The notes under the pieces were generated by a model. The model had not been told where the DNA came from and searched no databases. It saw only the letters and a list, made by a program, of their open reading frames with translations. DNA of 64,000 nucleotides from Cohnella lupini (GTDB lineage Bacteria; Bacillota; Bacilli; Paenibacillales; Paenibacillaceae). Below are positions 43,181 to 51,659 of this stretch, one piece after another. Each line of letters begins with the position of its first letter. Position 1 is the first letter of the stretch. The position numbers and the translations under genes are program-made. Where the stretch lies: contig NZ_QRDY01000006.1 in the NCBI RefSeq assembly GCF_003386205.1, positions 228,666 to 292,665 on the forward strand, in the 5' to 3' direction.

Positions 43181-43806
43181 GAACGCTGTCCTCCTCTTTT
43201 ACCGCCTAACTTGAACGACCATCGCTTTGTTTGATCCGATACGTTTCTTACGGTGACGGACCATAACCTGGCGAACAGCACTGCTATCCACCAGCCTTGC
43301 ATCCACTCCGAAGCGCGCACAAGGGCGTCCGGTTCGGTCGAGCCGTGCGTTAGAGCCGTTAAGAGCGCGCTGAAATACAAGCCGCACGAAACGGCAAGCA
43401 CTTGCTCCGAGACGTTGCGCAGCAGCAACGCCGACAGCCAGCCGACAAGCATCGCCGCTCCCCATGGCGCCAAAAAATGGCTGAATCCGGACGGGTAATA
43501 TGCCAACCGATAGATCAATATGTAAGCCGACCCAACCAATATCCCACCGGACACCGAAGTCCATCTTCGAACGGAAGGAATTCGCCATGCCATGATCGTA
43601 ATACCGAGCAACATCCAAATCCAAGCGCCGTTAATCGAGAACGAAGGCGTAAGTCGAACGTTTACCAATAGCGCCAACGGCCAACCGGATAGAAAGACGC
43701 CTACCGCCCAATGAGGGATATCCTCCGTCGCCTCTTCTCTCCAGCCGCTCCACCAAAGAATCGTAGCCGATAGCCATAAAAAAACGGCGCCAAACACCGG
43801 TGGCAT
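43177..43806 (-). CDS. yphA: YphA-family membrane protein
   Basis: A 209-residue membrane protein with about six hydrophobic segments and a basic C-terminal tail (KRWSFKLGGKRGGQRS). Length and location beside der match B. subtilis YphA, whose function is unknown. Its stop overlaps the YIEGIA start by 4 bases, so yphA-YIEGIA-capping subunit form a translationally coupled operon. No catalytic motif is apparent. Confidence 0.75.
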   Translation of the reverse strand: MPPVFGAVFLWLSATILWWSGWREEATEDIPHWAVGVFLSGWPLALLVNVRLTPSFSINGAWIWMLLGITIMAWRIPSVRRWTSVSGGILVGSAYILIYRLAYYPSGFSHFLAPWGAAMLVGWLSALLLRNVSEQVLAVSCGLYFSALLTALTHGSTEPDALVRASEWMQGWWIAVLFARLWSVTVRNVSDQTKRWSFKLGGKRGGQRS

Positions 43807-43911
43807 TTACCCACCTCCTATACGGTAGTATGCACAGAAAAGTTTGGAAAAACGCAATTAAAAAACCGACTTCGCCGACCCTGCAAAAGTAGCTACCAAA
43901 AGGAATAAATT

Positions 43912-43940
43912 GAAAAAAAAAGCGACTCAGATGAGTCGCT
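43912..43940 (-). terminator. Second of two tandem terminators after the S1 protein gene
   Basis: AGCGACTC/GAGTCGCT stem, ATCT loop, then a tract of about nine T on the minus strand. Confidence 0.88.
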
Positions 43941-43947
43941 TTACATG

Positions 43948-43972
43948 AAAAAAACCCGCCTATGCGGCGGGT
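43948..43972 (-). terminator. First of two tandem terminators after the S1 protein gene
   Basis: ACCCGCC/GGCGGGT stem followed by seven T on the minus strand, 11 bases after the stop. Confidence 0.9.
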
Positions 43973-43982
43973 TCGTTAAACA

Positions 43983-45224
43983 TTATTTGAATTTGCTAAG
44001 CTTGTCGCCGAATTTCTCGCCCAGGTTGAAGCTCATGCTTTCAGCTGGCGGAAGATTCGTTTCTTCTCTGCGTTCGCGCGGAGCGCGCGGTTCGCGTTGC
44101 TCGCGTTCAGGACGTGCAGGCGCTTCTTCCGTTTCCTTGATGGAAAGGGAAATGCGTTTCTCCGCAGGGTTGAAATCAAGCACTTTGGCTTGAACTTCTT
44201 GCCCTTCCTTCAGCACCTCGAATGGCGTCGCCACGTGACGGTGAGCGATTTGGGAGATGTGAACGAGACCCTCTACTCCAGGAGCGATTTCAACGAAAGC
44301 TCCGAAGCTTACGAGACGTTTCACGACGCCTGTTACGATATCGCCGATGTTGAATTGTCCAGTAGCCGAATCCCATGGACCTGGTTGAGCCGCTTTGATG
44401 CTTAAGGAAATTTTGCCGAGGGAAGGATCGATTTTCAATACCTTCACCTTAACGCTTTGTCCTTCAGCTACGACGTCAGCAGGATGGGCAACGTGCTGCC
44501 AAGCCATCTCTGATACATGAACGAGTCCGTCGATGCCGCCGATATCGACGAATGCGCCAAATGGAGTCAAGCGTTGAATCTTGCCTTCCAACACTTGGCC
44601 AGGCTGCAAAGTACCCATGATTTGTTGCTTTTGGTTCTCGTATTCGGCGTCCAGTACGTCTTTGGCGGAAAGAATGACCTTATTGTTCTCGCGGTCGATT
44701 TCCTTTACTTTAACCTTTAACGTACGTCCTTTGTAAGAGCTGAAATCTTCAACGAAATGACGCTCGACCATGGATGCCGGAATGAATCCGCGCACGCCAA
44801 CGTCGGCTACCAGACCGCCTTTTACGACGTCGGTAATCGATACTTCGAACGCTTCGCCGTTATCGAACTTAGCTTGCAGTTCATCCCATGCGCGCGGGCT
44901 GTCGATTTGGCGTTTGGAAAGGACCAGCGATTCCTTGGCATCGTTGATGCTTACGATCTTCGCTTCGACCTCCTGGCCTATTTGCACGGCTTCGGCGGCA
45001 TTCTCCAAATTAACGGAGGAAAGTTCGCGCAGCGGAATAACACCGTCGTATTTATATCCAAGGCTAACGTACGCTTGGTTATCCTCGATTTTGACTACCG
45101 TACCTTTCACGGTGTCCCCTTTCTTCAAGGTTACGAGATTTTCCAGTGCATCCTGGCTGACCGTTTCCGTTTCAGTTACCGGTTCGGCTGCAGCCGTTTC
45201 CTGGACGTTGATTTCTTCAGACAT
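43983..45224 (-). CDS. ypfD: S1-domain RNA-binding protein (30S ribosomal protein S1 homologue)
   Basis: A 413-residue protein with four S1 domains at about 31-105, 120-190, 207-275 and 291-362. The third and fourth are the most canonical (FGAFVDIGGIDGLVHVSEM; FGAFVEIAPGVEGLVHISQI). A charged Arg/Glu tail follows. Gram-positive members have four domains rather than the six of E. coli S1 and bind mRNA and ribosomes without being fully equivalent to S1. TGAGGAGG precedes the ATG. Two tandem terminators end the unit. The neighbour plsC-cmk order fits the B. subtilis ypfD-cmk region. Confidence 0.93.
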   Translation of the reverse strand: MSEEINVQETAAAEPVTETETVSQDALENLVTLKKGDTVKGTVVKIEDNQAYVSLGYKYDGVIPLRELSSVNLENAAEAVQIGQEVEAKIVSINDAKESLVLSKRQIDSPRAWDELQAKFDNGEAFEVSITDVVKGGLVADVGVRGFIPASMVERHFVEDFSSYKGRTLKVKVKEIDRENNKVILSAKDVLDAEYENQKQQIMGTLQPGQVLEGKIQRLTPFGAFVDIGGIDGLVHVSEMAWQHVAHPADVVAEGQSVKVKVLKIDPSLGKISLSIKAAQPGPWDSATGQFNIGDIVTGVVKRLVSFGAFVEIAPGVEGLVHISQIAHRHVATPFEVLKEGQEVQAKVLDFNPAEKRISLSIKETEEAPARPEREQREPRAPRERREETNLPPAESMSFNLGEKFGDKLSKFK

Positions 45225-45359
45225 GAAAATTACCTCCTCAGTTCTACCCCAACTTTATTTAAACCCGCTTCTAGCGGCGCTTAAATCTCTTTTACCCGAA
45301 ATGATGAGAACCAAATAATACCTTTAGTATGAGGGTTTCTCGTCAGAAACATGCATCGA

Positions 45360-45947
45360 TTACGATGCCGGTTGACCTGTTTTTACCATTTCGCGGATTC
45401 GCGACATAATAAGCTCGGTCGCTTCTTCCATGCCTTCGGTCGTGCCTTGCTCCACGAATGGTCCAAGATCGATAGGTGCGCCATACACCGCGAGCATCTT
45501 GCGAAACGGACGATACTGTCCGACAAGCGCCACGGGAACGACGACCGCTTTGGAACGAACCGCCATCGTAACGGCGCCTCGTTTACCCGTCCCGACCGCT
45601 TCGTTGCGGGTGCCTTCCGGAAAAATCCCCATCACGTTGCCGCCTTGCAGCAGCGTAATCGCCGTTCGAATCGCTTCCTTGCTCACGCCTCCGCGTTTGA
45701 CCGGAAACGCGCCGACGGCTCTGATCAAAGAGCCGAATAACGGAATGCGGAACAATTCTTCTTTAGCCATATAATGAACTTTGCGGGGCACCCATACCCC
45801 TAAAGTGATGGGATCTTGTAAGCTTTTGTGATTGCTGCAGAGGATGACGGGTCCCTCGAGCGGGATATTCCGAATCCCCCTTGCTTCCAATCGGTAAAGA
45901 AGCAAAAAAGCGCTGCGAAGGATGAACCTGCAAAAACGGTATAACAT
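45360..45947 (-). CDS. plsC: 1-Acyl-sn-glycerol-3-phosphate acyltransferase
   Basis: A 195-residue membrane-associated acyltransferase that makes phosphatidic acid from lysophosphatidic acid. The catalytic HX4D motif is His40-Asp45 (NHKSLQDP), and the substrate motif FPEGTRNEA is near 110. One N-terminal hydrophobic stretch (residues 6-19) can anchor it. It starts 3 bases after the cmk stop. With gpsA and plsY nearby, three steps of phosphatidate synthesis are encoded within 7 kb. Confidence 0.92.
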   Translation of the reverse strand: MLYRFCRFILRSAFLLLYRLEARGIRNIPLEGPVILCSNHKSLQDPITLGVWVPRKVHYMAKEELFRIPLFGSLIRAVGAFPVKRGGVSKEAIRTAITLLQGGNVMGIFPEGTRNEAVGTGKRGAVTMAVRSKAVVVPVALVGQYRPFRKMLAVYGAPIDLGPFVEQGTTEGMEEATELIMSRIREMVKTGQPAS

Positions 45948-45950
45948 AGT

Positions 45951-46655
45951 CTACTTCTCCTCCGCCGAAATGGTTCTCGCTATCGCAAGTCCCCATTGTA
46001 CGATTTCTTCCACCACTTCGTCCACCGTTCGACCGGTAGAATCGATTAGGCGAGCATCCGAAGCTTGAAGGAGGGGCGCTATTTCCCGTTCTTGATCCAA
46101 CCGGTCGCGCTCTGAAATCTCTTTCTCGAGTTGCTCTAAAGTAATATCCGCGTCCGATCCTATTTCCCGGTATCTGCGCGTGGCCCTTTCCCTGGAAGAA
46201 GCGGTCAGGAATACTTTCAATTCGGCATTCGGCAACACGTGCGTCCCGATATCGCGGCCATCCATGACGACGCCTTTCACCTGTGCCATTCTCCGTTGAA
46301 GTTCAGCCATTCGATTGCGGACGCTTTCCAATCGGGCAACGTATGAAACGTTACGATTGATCTCCAACGATCTCAGCCGGGAGCTGACATCTACCCCATT
46401 AACGTGAACTTCTTGAGAGTGGGCTCCGGGCAACAAAACGATATCAAGCTCGTTAGCTAACCGACCGACGCTTGCGTTATCATCCGTCGACAATCCGGAT
46501 TCGAGAACCTTGAGCGTGACCGCCCTGTACATGGCGCCCGTATCGACGTAAACATATTGAAGAGCTCTTGCGACCATTCGGGCTACCGTGCTTTTACCCG
46601 CTCCGGCCGGCCCGTCGATAGCGATATTAATGCGATTAGATTGAATTGCGCTCAT
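45951..46655 (-). CDS. cmk: Cytidylate kinase
   Basis: A 234-residue NMP kinase that phosphorylates CMP and dCMP. Walker A GPAGAGKS is at residues 15-22, VYVDTGAMYRAVTL near 36 and VVMDGRDIGTHVLP near 129 are typical, and the CMP-specific insert is present. The AGGAGG upstream is about 14 bases from the ATG, farther than usual. cmk-plsC-S1 protein is a conserved order in Paenibacillus-type genomes. Confidence 0.95.
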   Translation of the reverse strand: MSAIQSNRINIAIDGPAGAGKSTVARMVARALQYVYVDTGAMYRAVTLKVLESGLSTDDNASVGRLANELDIVLLPGAHSQEVHVNGVDVSSRLRSLEINRNVSYVARLESVRNRMAELQRRMAQVKGVVMDGRDIGTHVLPNAELKVFLTASSRERATRRYREIGSDADITLEQLEKEISERDRLDQEREIAPLLQASDARLIDSTGRTVDEVVEEIVQWGLAIARTISAEEK

Positions 46656-46700
46656 GAAAGTACGACAAGCCTCCTACACGCCACGACAAGATGTCACTAG

Positions 46701-46725
46701 AAAAAATAAGGCAGGCTAAGCCTGC
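46701..46725 (-). terminator. Terminator after ypfB
   Basis: GCAGGC-TTA-GCCTGC then CTTATTTTTT on the minus strand. Confidence 0.85.
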
Positions 46726-46785
46726 GATGAATGACAAAATTATACCACACAGCACTTATGTATGCAAAAAAAGCACCGAAACGGG

Positions 46786-46989
46786 TCAGTGCGCGACGTA
46801 GTGAAACGGAACGCCTTCCGAATCGTCGGTAGTCGTCAGCAAGCGTCTTACCGCGGGCGACTGTAACAAAAGCTGCGATAAAATCAATAGCGTCGCCAGC
46901 AATATAATCCCCCTTACGATGTACCGCTCCATTCTGCCCGACCAAGTCGCGAAATCGGTACGATAAGGGTCGCGTCTACTCTCTTTCAC
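46786..46989 (-). CDS. ypfB: YpfB-like small membrane protein (DUF5359 type)
   Basis: A protein of 67 residues (73 if the ATG at 47007 is used) with one membrane segment (RGIILLATLLILSQLLLQSP) preceded by a basic, cytosolic N-terminus. The GTG at 46989 is favoured because TGGAGGT lies upstream, while the ATG at 47007 has no site. It lies between the PilZ protein and cmk, as B. subtilis ypfB does. Function unknown. Confidence 0.7.
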   Translation of the reverse strand: MKESRRDPYRTDFATWSGRMERYIVRGIILLATLLILSQLLLQSPAVRRLLTTTDDSEGVPFHYVAH

Positions 46990-47039
46990 GGTATCATTAA
47001 CCTCCATGCCGATACGGCTAAGCTGTCGGGCTTAACGCA

Positions 47040-47684
47040 TTAATCCTTGCGCTTGTCCAACTGCCGCTCGAAGCAAAACCGAATGATTTTCTGTTGGTCG
47101 GAATCCACGATATCCTGGAAGCGCATCATGATCAGGTTTCTATCGGGCTCGACGGGAAGGACCCGAACGACCTCCCCCTCGAATCGCGCATGCGCTATGC
47201 TTCCGCCTTTATAGATTAATAATAGCCAACATGTGAGAATGCCATTCGGAACGATCGGCCATTTTCTCTCGCAGGTGAAGGACACCCCTCCGCCTCCGAC
47301 GTCTTCCGTCACGGCCACGAAGCGCAATTTGTCCCCGATCCTTACGGCCACTTCCAAATTTGCTTCGACCCGGAGAAAGCTGCGACGCTGGTCCTTCGTG
47401 ATTTCTTCGGACTCCGGCTTGCGAATGGCGACCAGCGGCACGGTATCCTTGCGGAATCCGGTCACCGAGCTGGAGAATAAGTGTTTAACTCCATCGTCCG
47501 TGAAAAAGTACAATTGAAACTTCTCGCCCATTTGGGAGCGATATAACTTGCGGCTTTTCTCGTCTAGGGGAATCTCGATATAAATGCTCTGGTTGTCCAC
47601 GTCCGCGATTCGGGAACGCAAAGTCAGCGGCTCGGAATCCGTATCCGTTTGTATGTACATCGTCTGATTGATTTTCGGCTGCAA
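47040..47684 (-). CDS. ypfA: PilZ-domain c-di-GMP receptor, flagellar brake (YpfA/MotI)
   Basis: A 214-residue cytosolic protein with an N-terminal YcgR-like domain (about 1-95) and a C-terminal PilZ domain. The c-di-GMP-binding RxxxR motif is RRSFLR near 99-104; the second motif, usually DxSxxG, reads EDVGGGG near 126. B. subtilis MotI (DgrA) binds MotA and stops flagellar rotation when c-di-GMP is high; the same role is inferred. The start is a TTG with GGAGGGG upstream. It sits between ypeB and ypfB as in B. subtilis. Confidence 0.88.
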   Translation of the reverse strand: MQPKINQTMYIQTDTDSEPLTLRSRIADVDNQSIYIEIPLDEKSRKLYRSQMGEKFQLYFFTDDGVKHLFSSSVTGFRKDTVPLVAIRKPESEEITKDQRRSFLRVEANLEVAVRIGDKLRFVAVTEDVGGGGVSFTCERKWPIVPNGILTCWLLLIYKGGSIAHARFEGEVVRVLPVEPDRNLIMMRFQDIVDSDQQKIIRFCFERQLDKRKD

Positions 47685-47808
47685 TAGTACCCCTCCGCAA
47701 CGGTCTCGTATGCTTCATTATAGCATGGGGCCAGAAGTTTGGGGAATGGCAATCGGCCGCGTCTCCCCCCTTACTTGCGGGTTAACGCGGCCGCCGGATT
47801 ATCCTTGC

Positions 47809-49167
47809 TTAATAGATTACTTTCTCCGAATCGGGGATTTCCTCGATGTTCTCTTCCAACCCCGTTTCCCCGCTCATGAAAATGCGGTAACGATGATCGT
47901 TGATCTTCCCGAGGAACTCATGGCACAGAACCGGCTGCCGCATATCGTTCTCGATTACCGACAAGGAGTAATCCTCGACCCTGAACTCCGGATTTAGTCC
48001 TTCCTGGGCTTTTTCCTTAGTTACTTTCGGTTTGCCCGCGGTCAGCAATTTCTGCGATTGGGCGAAGACGTGATCCGAAGCCTGCAAACCTACGATCTCG
48101 CCATTATCAAGCGCAACGCGTACCGTCAGCTTGTCCGGATATATCTTAACGCCTTCAATCGTATGAACGTACGTGAAAACCGCTACGTGATCGTATTCGT
48201 CGTAAGTAATCGGAGTCATATCCTTGTAACCATGCCGGATCAGAAATTGCGAAGCTTTATTGCGCGACGTGTCGAAGTCAAGTTTACGGCTCGTAACATC
48301 CCGAGGATTCATGAACCATAGCAGATTCCCGCCTTTGCGGGTGTAGTCCATCTGAATGCTTACGTCTCCCTTTCCTTTGACGGAAACGGAGTAAGCCGGG
48401 AGATCGGTTTTGCTTCCATCCTCTTTCACCTTCACGACCGAACCGCTTGATTGCCGTCCAAGGAATTCGACAGCCTTCTTCTTGATTTCATCGACGGTCA
48501 TTTCTTTGCCGCTCAAGGAAGCAGCGGACAGTTTCCGATCCGCGGACATCGCGGAAGGACCCCAATCATTCTCGGGATAAGCGCCCATTTGCTTATCGAT
48601 TGCCTTGAAGCCATCGATGATCGTATTGTCGTGAGGGCTGTTCTCGCTTGCCATCGCGACTTCTACGTCCATCCAGCGCAGATGGTCGGCGATTACGGCA
48701 TCTTGCACTTTGCCGAGCTGTTGGTTGACGGATTCGGCCGTCTTGTACAACGACTTCATCGTCTTCAGTTCTTCCGGCGTGAGAGGCTGCTTGGTCAAAT
48801 CCCGAACGGAGGTACGATAAGCGAAGCTCGAGATGCGGCTCAGAAACTCCTCCGCTTTATTGAAAGGGAGCATAGCTAACGGCAACTGATTGATCTCGTT
48901 CTGCGCTTGGCTCGTTAATCTCCAAACGTTGACCAAGCCTTTGCGCTGCATGCCTTGGGACGCGGCGGATACCGCTAATGTTTGCCCCAACTGGTCATGA
49001 AGATTGCCCATGTGATGACTAAGATCATGGAATGCGCGTTGATATTGGTTTTCCGCTTTAATTAGAACGGAGTTTTTCTCTTGGTGTTCCTGGTAACCCC
49101 AGACGATAGAGCCGATGAACAGCAGAGTAACGAGCGGGAACATGATGGAACTTAGACGAGCGTACAT
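47809..49167 (-). CDS. ypeB: Germination protein YpeB
   Basis: A 452-residue spore membrane protein that in Bacillus is needed to localise and stabilise the cortex-lytic enzyme SleB. An N-terminal membrane segment (about 6-24) is followed by a helical part and PepSY-like repeats towards the C-terminus (near 280-450). The ATG at 49167 has AAAGGAG 10 bases upstream and gives the normal family length; 31 further open codons are ignored. In B. subtilis sleB lies directly beside it, but no sleB is found here; a 52-residue zinc-binding protein gene precedes it instead. Confidence 0.92.
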   Translation of the reverse strand: MYARLSSIMFPLVTLLFIGSIVWGYQEHQEKNSVLIKAENQYQRAFHDLSHHMGNLHDQLGQTLAVSAASQGMQRKGLVNVWRLTSQAQNEINQLPLAMLPFNKAEEFLSRISSFAYRTSVRDLTKQPLTPEELKTMKSLYKTAESVNQQLGKVQDAVIADHLRWMDVEVAMASENSPHDNTIIDGFKAIDKQMGAYPENDWGPSAMSADRKLSAASLSGKEMTVDEIKKKAVEFLGRQSSGSVVKVKEDGSKTDLPAYSVSVKGKGDVSIQMDYTRKGGNLLWFMNPRDVTSRKLDFDTSRNKASQFLIRHGYKDMTPITYDEYDHVAVFTYVHTIEGVKIYPDKLTVRVALDNGEIVGLQASDHVFAQSQKLLTAGKPKVTKEKAQEGLNPEFRVEDYSLSVIENDMRQPVLCHEFLGKINDHRYRIFMSGETGLEENIEEIPDSEKVIY

Positions 49168-49284
49168 GGAAAGCCGACTCCTTTCATTCCCAAACGGTAT
49201 GCCGTTATTGTGGGAAGAAGGTTCCGACTTTATGCGCGCTTCTTCAAGCGAATCGCGCATAAGAGAAGAGGAAGCCCCATCTTC

Positions 49285-49443
49285 TCAGATGAGAGCTTCC
49301 TCTTCGATCTCGAAATCTACCGCGTTACTGCAAAGGCATTGCTTGAACCCGGTATCCACTCGTCCGCGATCCTTGCGTCCGCGCAAAATGAACTTCTCGT
49401 TACAACGATTGCAGCGTATCGTCACTTTGTGCCGATGCGACAA
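49285..49443 (-). CDS. Small zinc-ribbon-like protein
   Basis: A protein of about 52 residues, from a TTG with GAGGGGG upstream. Four cysteines are arranged as CNRC and, 22 residues on, CLC (IRCNRCNEKFILRGRKDRG; FKQCLCSN), probably binding one zinc ion. The tail is acidic (DFEIEEEALI). The frame is also open from a GTG at 49476, but no good site fits it. It lies between prsW and ypeB. I recall similar short proteins in Paenibacillus but know no function. Confidence 0.65.
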   Translation of the reverse strand: MSHRHKVTIRCNRCNEKFILRGRKDRGRVDTGFKQCLCSNAVDFEIEEEALI

Positions 49444-49494
49444 CAGGTTTTCCCCCTCTACCGGATATTCCCACACCCAGTATGGACGGATCGT

Positions 49495-50193
49495 CTAGGA
49501 TTTAACCTCTTCCTCCCGTTTCAAGAACCGGAAGGGCGATACGGCATTGGCGTTGTTCACCTGTCTCATCCCCCTAAACCATAAGAAGAACATAAACGGA
49601 ACGACTAGCCATATCCAAGTCGACGGAACGGTCAATAACAGAAAGTCGTAGATGCCATGCCAGATAATCGGCAATAATAACGCAAGCCAGAGATGATTTC
49701 TAATGCTCTTGCCAACGGAGAACTTGGCTTTTCCGAGTGAATATCCCATGAACACGCCGAACAAGGCATGACCTGAAACCGGCAGCAACGCCCTCATCAT
49801 GAGGTCTCCGAAAGTCATAGGCTGCAAAAACGCGTAAAGCACGTTCTCCAACGTAGCGAATCCGAGCGATACCGCCACCGCGTAGACGATTCCGTCGTAC
49901 GGCTCGTCGAATTCGGTGTGATTATAGATAATGTGGTACAAAACGAACCACTTGAAAAACTCTTCCACGCCTGCCGAAATGATAAATGAGAACGTAAACG
50001 GCGAATCGCCCCACCATAACGTTAAGCTGCGTTGCACGATCATTATCGGTAGAACGATGAGCATTCCCGTGAGGAACATCTTAAGCACGATCGATACCGG
50101 TTCGGTGTCATAGCGATCCTTCCAATAGAAATAGGCAAGCAAAGCAATTCCCGGCACGATCGCGGCAGCCAAAACCGATATGAGCAGCATCAT
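49495..50193 (-). CDS. prsW: PrsW-family intramembrane glutamic protease
   Basis: A 232-residue membrane protein with about seven spans. The catalytic-type motif EEFFKWF lies near residue 85 and fits the EExxK signature of PrsW; further conserved segments are FATLENVLYAF near 116 and HALFGVFMGYSLG near 143, plus HGIYDFLLL near 180. In B. subtilis PrsW (YpdC) cuts the anti-sigma factor RsiW at site 1 to activate sigma-W. Two ATGs at 50190-50193 follow GGGAGGGAACAG. An ECF sigma/anti-sigma pair at the far left of the window is a possible but unproven client. Confidence 0.9.
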   Translation of the reverse strand: MMLLISVLAAAIVPGIALLAYFYWKDRYDTEPVSIVLKMFLTGMLIVLPIMIVQRSLTLWWGDSPFTFSFIISAGVEEFFKWFVLYHIIYNHTEFDEPYDGIVYAVAVSLGFATLENVLYAFLQPMTFGDLMMRALLPVSGHALFGVFMGYSLGKAKFSVGKSIRNHLWLALLLPIIWHGIYDFLLLTVPSTWIWLVVPFMFFLWFRGMRQVNNANAVSPFRFLKREEEVKS

Positions 50194-50321
50194 CTGTTCC
50201 CTCCCTTCCAACTACTCCATTATAACAGTAAATCGTCAGTCAGAAAAAAAGAACATTTGGTGAAAAGAGATTATTTTAGCAATTGTCGCAAGACTTGTGC
50301 GGCGACTATCCGGACAATGAT

Positions 50322-50372
50322 AAAAAGATCGCCTTCCCTCCCGCCTTGATGGCGAGAGAAAAGGCGATCTTT
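50322..50372 (-). terminator. Terminator after mecA
   Basis: AAAGATCGCCTT/AAGGCGATCTTT outer stem with an inner CTCTCGCC/GGCGGGAG stem, then TTTTTA on the minus strand, 10 bases after the mecA stop. Confidence 0.88.
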
Positions 50373-50382
50373 AACGCGGAAC

Positions 50383-50982
50383 TTAATTCGCGAAGTTCTC
50401 CGCTAGCACTTTAACCGCATTCGCTGAAATAATCAATTTCCCATACTCCTCAAGCACGGCCGGAGTAATGGACGAAGCTTCCCCGTATTCCGCAAGCACG
50501 GCGATCAAGGCATGATATTCCGAGGTCTCCAGACCTGCCGGATCGAAGCAAAGCATCCATTGATTCTGATACCGGTACATTCTTCCTTCGTCCGTTAGGT
50601 GACCGACCAACGTCTTGGAAGCGCCGATCGCGTCCTCGATGTCCCTGAATCGATATATGATGGCTTCGCTCTGTTCAAGCGTAACTTCAAGTTCGTATAC
50701 TTCTTCTTCGTCCTCTGTCGCGGAATCCGCATCTCTCTCGAGTTTACCTCTCGTGACGATGACTACCATTCCCTGTGCCGGCATGGCGAATACTTCGACC
50801 GCAAGCGGACCTGAGGCATCGAATCCTAATTCGTTGTAGGCTTGATCCATCATTTCGCTGAAGAGCTCATGGACTTTAGGAATTTCGCGCCACATGTCTT
50901 CCTTCTGGATCCCGCGCTCAGTCAAATCATCGAAAGTGAGGAAAATCCGAATTTTGTCTTGGCTAAGCCGCTCCATCCTCAT
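50383..50982 (-). CDS. mecA: Adaptor protein MecA/YpbH
   Basis: A 199-residue adaptor that delivers proteins to the ClpC ATPase. The N-terminal substrate-binding domain starts MRMERLSQDKIRIFLTFDDL; an acidic linker (ATEDEEEVYE) near 100 leads to the C-terminal ClpC-binding domain. The ATG at 50982 has AGAAGGAGG 8 bases upstream; the 35 open codons before it are not used. B. subtilis has two paralogues, MecA (competence, ComK) and YpbH (near ypeB); location here favours the YpbH position, but only function tests could separate them. Confidence 0.88.
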   Translation of the reverse strand: MRMERLSQDKIRIFLTFDDLTERGIQKEDMWREIPKVHELFSEMMDQAYNELGFDASGPLAVEVFAMPAQGMVVIVTRGKLERDADSATEDEEEVYELEVTLEQSEAIIYRFRDIEDAIGASKTLVGHLTDEGRMYRYQNQWMLCFDPAGLETSEYHALIAVLAEYGEASSITPAVLEEYGKLIISANAVKVLAENFAN

Positions 50983-51108
50983 GACAGGATCCTCCTTCTG
51001 TGGGTGATAACAGCTTATGATTAAGCATATAATGCGTGAATGAAACTTTCTTGAGAACATGTTATCACTTCTCCTAATGAAATGCACTAGGGAAAACCCT
51101 CGAAAAAC

Positions 51109-51152
51109 AAAAAAACGGCACCGTCCTTCCCCGTGCGGGGAGGTCGGCGCCG
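51109..51152 (-). terminator. Terminator after the 111-residue membrane protein gene
   Basis: CGGCGCCGACCTCCCC/GGGGAAGGACGGTGCCG stem with a GCAC loop, then seven T on the minus strand. Confidence 0.9.
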
Positions 51153-51173
51153 ACTTTCTTTTACAACTTTTTC

Positions 51174-51509
51174 CTAAATTCTCTGTTGACCGTTTTGCTC
51201 AAGGATCGAGTTGATTTCATCGCTAACTCCTGGATCCTGTGCGACAAGTTTTTCAACCTCATCTAATCCCCCCTCGCGCGAAGACGATGAACGTTCATGC
51301 TTGTTTTCGCCATCCGACGCTCGCTTGAAGCTGCTCGCGAACTTCATGTTTAACGCTTTTTCGATGGCATCGCCCTTCACGTCGTTCATTCGTTGCTTCA
51401 AATTATGACCGACGCCCGCTGCGACCGCGGACATCATTTGATTGCGCTGAATCATCATGACAACCGCAGCACCTGCTAATCCACCCATAACGAAAGATCC
51501 GATTTTCAT
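51174..51509 (-). CDS. Unidentified small membrane-anchored protein
   Basis: A 111-residue protein with one N-terminal hydrophobic, glycine/alanine-rich segment (SFVMGGLAGAAVVMMI) and a hydrophilic remainder with a Ser-rich stretch (ERSSSSREGG) and an acidic C-terminal part. AAGGAGGTGGC precedes the ATG. The layout recalls YtxH-like envelope proteins, but I cannot confirm membership. It is transcribed away from the deacetylase gene at 51660. Confidence 0.75.
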   Translation of the reverse strand: MKIGSFVMGGLAGAAVVMMIQRNQMMSAVAAGVGHNLKQRMNDVKGDAIEKALNMKFASSFKRASDGENKHERSSSSREGGLDEVEKLVAQDPGVSDEINSILEQNGQQRI

Positions 51510-51659
51510 TTGCCACCTCCTTATTGTCTTTATTGTGACCGAGTGCGCCTAAGACATGCCCCATCAAAATAAGGAAGCGCGTCGGATGCAGGAAATTGGG
51601 GTATTATGATACAATTCTGAAGTAATGAGAGCTCATGACATAAACGGAGGAAACACATC

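Noticed and set aside
46697..46945. 82-codon minus-strand frame overlapping ypfB
   Set aside because: It runs through the ypfB terminator and lacks family features; the overlapping frame matches YpfB.
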